This document shows positions 5,894 through 6,207 of a DNA stretch of 6,207 nt, piece after piece. The stretch spans positions 1 to 6,207 of the forward strand of contig PWHO01000203.1 of NCBI GenBank assembly GCA_003555385.1. The letters run 5' to 3'. Position 1 is the stretch's first letter. Every line of letters begins with the position of its first letter. A program made the position numbers and the translations under genes. This DNA is from Bacteroidales bacterium (GTDB taxonomy: Bacteria > Bacteroidota > Bacteroidia > Bacteroidales > UBA7960). The notes under the pieces were generated by a model. The model searched no databases, was not told the DNA's origin, and saw nothing but the letters and a program-made list of their open reading frames with translations.

Positions 5894-6207
5894 CTATTCT
5901 GCAAAGAAAAAACGTTCGGCATGTGTTTGCCGGGTAGCGGTGACCCTTAAAATGTACATCCCTGTGGCCATTGATACCGGCGGCATTTCCAATACATATC
6001 TCCCTTGTTGTGTGAATACTTTTTCCATCTCGTAAATTATTGCCCCCTGCATATTGATGATGCTGATGCGGATGACCGAGGCCTCCGGCACATCCAGCCT
6101 GATCCTGCTGTCTGCATTTGCAGGATTCGGGATCACTGAAGCCTTCAGGCCTTTATCCTCAGTGCTTGCCTGATTTATTACACCGACAGCGTCCAGGTCG
6201 AACCCGC
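5894..6207 (-). CDS. T9SS-secreted surface protein, C-terminal end with type A sorting domain (5' end outside the window)
   Basis: Only the last 103 codons are visible and the frame is open to the right edge. The GTG at 6136 is an internal valine, not the start. The first visible residues, GFDLDAVGVINQ, look like the end of a beta-rich extracellular domain. After a short linker comes a typical type IX secretion C-terminal domain of about 80 residues: the opening VIPNPANADSRIRLDVP, a strand IRISIINMQGAIIYE, then GRYVLEMPPVSMATGMYILRV and the final ERFFFAE. This domain sends a protein through the outer membrane by T9SS; it is normally cleaved and the protein is attached to the surface or released. 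The body that would define the function lies upstream of the window. Its position just before a BtuG-like lipoprotein gene suggests a role in the same uptake locus, possibly as another surface binding protein. The 84-base gap to the next gene (5810-5893) shows no terminator, riboswitch or promoter that I can support. Confidence 0.85.
   Translation of the reverse strand, partial: GFDLDAVGVINQASTEDKGLKASVIPNPANADSRIRLDVPEASVIRISIINMQGAIIYEMEKVFTQQGRYVLEMPPVSMATGMYILRVTATRQTHAERFFFAE

Overview
The window looks like chromosomal DNA of a Bacteroidota bacterium, probably a Bacteroidales/Marinilabiliales-type lineage. The signs are a type IX secretion (T9SS) C-terminal sorting domain, two lipoproteins with acidic residues after the lipobox cysteine, the DUF6452/DUF6048 gene pair that I know only from this phylum, a Bacteroidota-style two-domain universal stress protein, and start codons that mostly lack Shine-Dalgarno sequences. 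The placement rests on protein family recognition only; no search was run.

Layout. A plus-strand gene enters from the left edge (3-368) and is the C-terminal CBS-domain pair of a ClC-type chloride channel. Everything else is on the minus strand. Read in the direction of transcription, from right to left, the order is: the C-terminus of a T9SS-secreted surface protein (6207-5894); a DUF5074/YncE-like beta-propeller lipoprotein resembling the vitamin B12-capturing BtuG family (5809-4754); a DUF6452 lipoprotein (4685-4134); a DUF6048 predicted outer-membrane protein (4213-3551) that starts 80 bases inside the preceding gene; a tandem universal stress protein (3374-2523) followed by a good intrinsic terminator (2495-2470); and the NAD-dependent DNA ligase ligA (2414-357). 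The ligA 3' end runs 12 bases into the 3' end of the chloride channel gene.

How the genes work together. The two right-most genes probably belong to a surface uptake locus, with the expected TonB-dependent receptor lying outside the window. DUF6452 and DUF6048 form a tightly linked envelope pair of unknown function. The stress protein and the ligase look like independent housekeeping units separated by the terminator. No stretch longer than about 135 bases lacks a gene.

The window is mostly ordinary and I see no complete new system. The best unexplained signals are three 14-base direct repeats at an exact 19-base period upstream of the DUF6452 gene, and the 80-base overlap in which one DNA segment encodes a signal peptide in one frame and an acidic lipoprotein tail in another.
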